A stretch of DNA of 64,000 nt from an uncultured Dialister sp. (lineage in GTDB: Bacteria; Bacillota; Negativicutes; Veillonellales; Dialisteraceae), in assembly GCA_900541485.1 (NCBI GenBank), contig UQJW01000009.1, forward strand, positions 1 through 64,000, read 5' to 3'. Under the pieces are notes generated by a model. The model was not told the DNA's origin. It searched no databases and saw nothing but the letters and a program-made list of their open reading frames with translations. This document shows, piece after piece, positions 62,452-64,000 of this stretch; the stretch's first letter is position 1; every line of letters begins with the position of its first letter. Position numbers and translations under genes: made by a program.

Positions 62452-63297
62452 ATGGAAACTTTACAAAACAAAATCGATTTTGCAGTAGTTATTGCGGTAC
62501 AACATGCAAACCCAAACGGGGATCCGTTAAATGGTAACCGGCCGAGAGAAACTTATGATGGTTATGGAGAGATATCGGACGTATGTCTGAAGAGAAAAAT
62601 CCGAAATCGCATGATGGATATGGGGAAGGCGGTTTTTGTACAGTCCGATGATAAAAATACAGATGGCTTTGCCAGCTTGAAAGAACGTGTGGAATCAATT
62701 GAGGAAATTAAAGAGGCAGAAAAGAAAAAAGATGATCAAAAATTTGCAGAAACAGCGTGCCGGACATGGATTGATGTAAGGAGTTTCGGTCAGGTATTTG
62801 CATTTAAAGGAGTTGATGTTTCAGTTGGAGTGCGGGGACCGGTTTCCATTCATCCGGCGTTTAGCGTCAGTCCCGTAGAGTTGACAAGTTTGCAAATAAC
62901 TAAAAGCGTAAATAGCGTTCCCGGAGCAAAAAAATCGAGCGATACTATGGGAATGAAACACAGAGTAGATTTCGGTGTGTATGTAACTTATGGAAGCATC
63001 AATTGTCAGTTGGCAGAAAAAACAGGATTTACCGCAGAAGATGCAGAAGTAATAAAAGAATCTCTGAAAACTCTCTTTGAAAACGATGCTTCATCAGCAA
63101 GACCGGAAGGAAGTATGGCGGTCGTAAAACTGTACTGGTGGAAACATAATTCAAAAACGGGACAATATTCATCAGCGAAAGTACACAGAACACTTCATGT
63201 AGTTCCTGAAAAAGAAGTACCTAAAAGCATAGAAGACTATAAAATATATCATGATGAACTTCCGGGATTGACCCCTGAAATTTATGATGAATACTGA
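62452..63297 (+). CDS. cas7c: Cas7c (Csd2), Cascade backbone subunit
   Basis: 281-aa RAMP-fold protein that polymerises along the crRNA. It begins METLQNKIDFAVVIAVQHANPNGDPLNGNRPRET, the Csd2 signature, and has the MGMKHRVDFGVYVTYGSIN strand block. The ATG at 62452 follows AAAGGAG. It overlaps cas4 by 14 bases. Confidence 0.95.
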   Translation: METLQNKIDFAVVIAVQHANPNGDPLNGNRPRETYDGYGEISDVCLKRKIRNRMMDMGKAVFVQSDDKNTDGFASLKERVESIEEIKEAEKKKDDQKFAETACRTWIDVRSFGQVFAFKGVDVSVGVRGPVSIHPAFSVSPVELTSLQITKSVNSVPGAKKSSDTMGMKHRVDFGVYVTYGSINCQLAEKTGFTAEDAEVIKESLKTLFENDASSARPEGSMAVVKLYWWKHNSKTGQYSSAKVHRTLHVVPEKEVPKSIEDYKIYHDELPGLTPEIYDEY

Positions 63298-63949
63298 GGA
63301 AGATGACTATCTTCTCATGTCCGGAATCCAGCACTTTTCTTTTTGCCGCCGCCAATGGGCATTGGCATATATGGAGATGGAATGGCATGAAAATGTAAGG
63401 ACAGCGGAAGGGAGGGTGGAACACTCACGTTGTCACGATGAAAAGGCGGTAGAAAAAAGAGGAAACCTTCTTATCCTCCGCGGTCTGCATGTTTCTTCAA
63501 AACGCTTGCACATGGCCGGTAATTGTGATGTGGTGGAGTTTCATCAAGATCCAAACGGGGTTGTGTTGGACGGTTATGAAGGGACATGGAAGGCTGTGCC
63601 TATTGAATACAAACATGGACACAGTAAATCAAACGATGCAGACCGCTTGCAACTGACGGCAGAGGCCATGGCTTTAGAGGAAATGCTGGTTTGTGATATT
63701 CCGTCAGGATATCTGTATTACATGGAAACTAAAAGAAGAGAAGAGGTGTTTTTCACAGAAGAACTTAGAGAAAAAACTACTTTAATGGCAAAAGAAATGA
63801 ATGATTATTTTCATCGCCATCATACGCCAAAGGTTAAGACAGGAACTTTTTGTAATGCCTGTTCCCTTAAACCGCTATGCCTTCCAAAGCTTTGCAAGGC
63901 ACTGAGTGTAGAAGATTATATCCGAAACTACATAGGAGACAAAGCATGA
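63284..63949 (+). CDS. cas4: Cas4 exonuclease
   Basis: 221-aa RecB-like nuclease that trims prespacers and sets PAM orientation. The first Fe-S Cys is Cys21 (HFSFCRRQW); the other three are in the C-terminal CNACSLKPLCLPKLC cluster. Nuclease residues include His in HSRCHDE, Asp in VLDGYEG and Glu/Lys in VPIEYKHG. It overlaps cas7c and, by 4 bases, cas1. Confidence 0.95.
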   Translation: MMNTEEDDYLLMSGIQHFSFCRRQWALAYMEMEWHENVRTAEGRVEHSRCHDEKAVEKRGNLLILRGLHVSSKRLHMAGNCDVVEFHQDPNGVVLDGYEGTWKAVPIEYKHGHSKSNDADRLQLTAEAMALEEMLVCDIPSGYLYYMETKRREEVFFTEELREKTTLMAKEMNDYFHRHHTPKVKTGTFCNACSLKPLCLPKLCKALSVEDYIRNYIGDKA

Positions 63950-64000
63950 GACACCTGCTGAATACTCTATTCGTTTTGACTTCTGAAAGCTATTTGGGAC
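63946..64000 (+). CDS. cas1: Cas1, N-terminus only (cut by the window end)
   Basis: The ATG at 63946 overlaps the cas4 stop (ATGA). The 18 readable codons (MRHLLNTLFVLTSESYLG) match the start of type I-C Cas1, the integrase of the adaptation complex. The rest, cas2 and the array are expected beyond the window. Confidence 0.85.
   Translation, partial: MRHLLNTLFVLTSESYLG

Overview
The window (about 64 kb, roughly 40-45 % GC by eye) looks like the chromosome of an anaerobic diderm Firmicute of the Negativicutes, most likely the Dialister/Veillonellaceae group. The reasons are Firmicute-style gene order and strong AGGAGG ribosome sites, combined with small beta-barrel outer-membrane proteins that end in aromatic Phe, a B12-dependent class II ribonucleotide reductase, a cobinamide-salvage enzyme, and TAXI-TRAP transport. 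The genus is inferred from protein style only; no rRNA is present.

Layout. 1-5046: a HAD phosphatase and the ecfA1-ecfA2-ecfT vitamin/metal transporter module, flanked by copies of a long nested-palindrome repeat. 5047-11140: truA, three universal-stress-protein genes, typA, a YihY/BrkB membrane protein and a frameshifted MFS-transporter relic. 11348-17444: a LysR regulator divergent from a family-5 peptide/nickel-type ABC importer whose two ATPases are fused. 17640-21406: a panC-panD-BASS operon with an attenuator-like leader, bracketed by two near-identical outer-membrane barrel genes. 21543-35951: lactate/malate dehydrogenase, nrdJ, NADP alcohol dehydrogenase, an iron-type ABC importer, gnd, prfC, a methyltransferase-like gene and a degenerate HNH protein coupled to dcd. 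36142-41481: TAXI-TRAP transporter, lipid kinase and ferritin.

41700-47965 is a distinctly AT-rich island ending at the 3' end of tRNA-Ser(GGA). After relics and small ORFs it carries an XRE regulator and a unidirectional run of small unknown proteins built around a TerB-like protein and an AAA+ ATPase. Two families of small proteins occur once on each side of the ATPase in mirrored order, and a two-helix membrane protein closes the run. This is the best candidate for an undescribed system, plausibly a membrane-linked AAA+/TerB stress or conflict module.

48152-57140: asparaginase, CbiZ, GuaB, two DUF445 membrane proteins, a small unknown protein and a pair of paralogous helical proteins of unknown function, each of these last with its own extended -10 promoter and terminator. 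57310-64000: a type I-C CRISPR-Cas operon (cas3, cas5c, cas8c, cas7c, cas4, start of cas1) that runs off the window. No CRISPR array lies inside the window.
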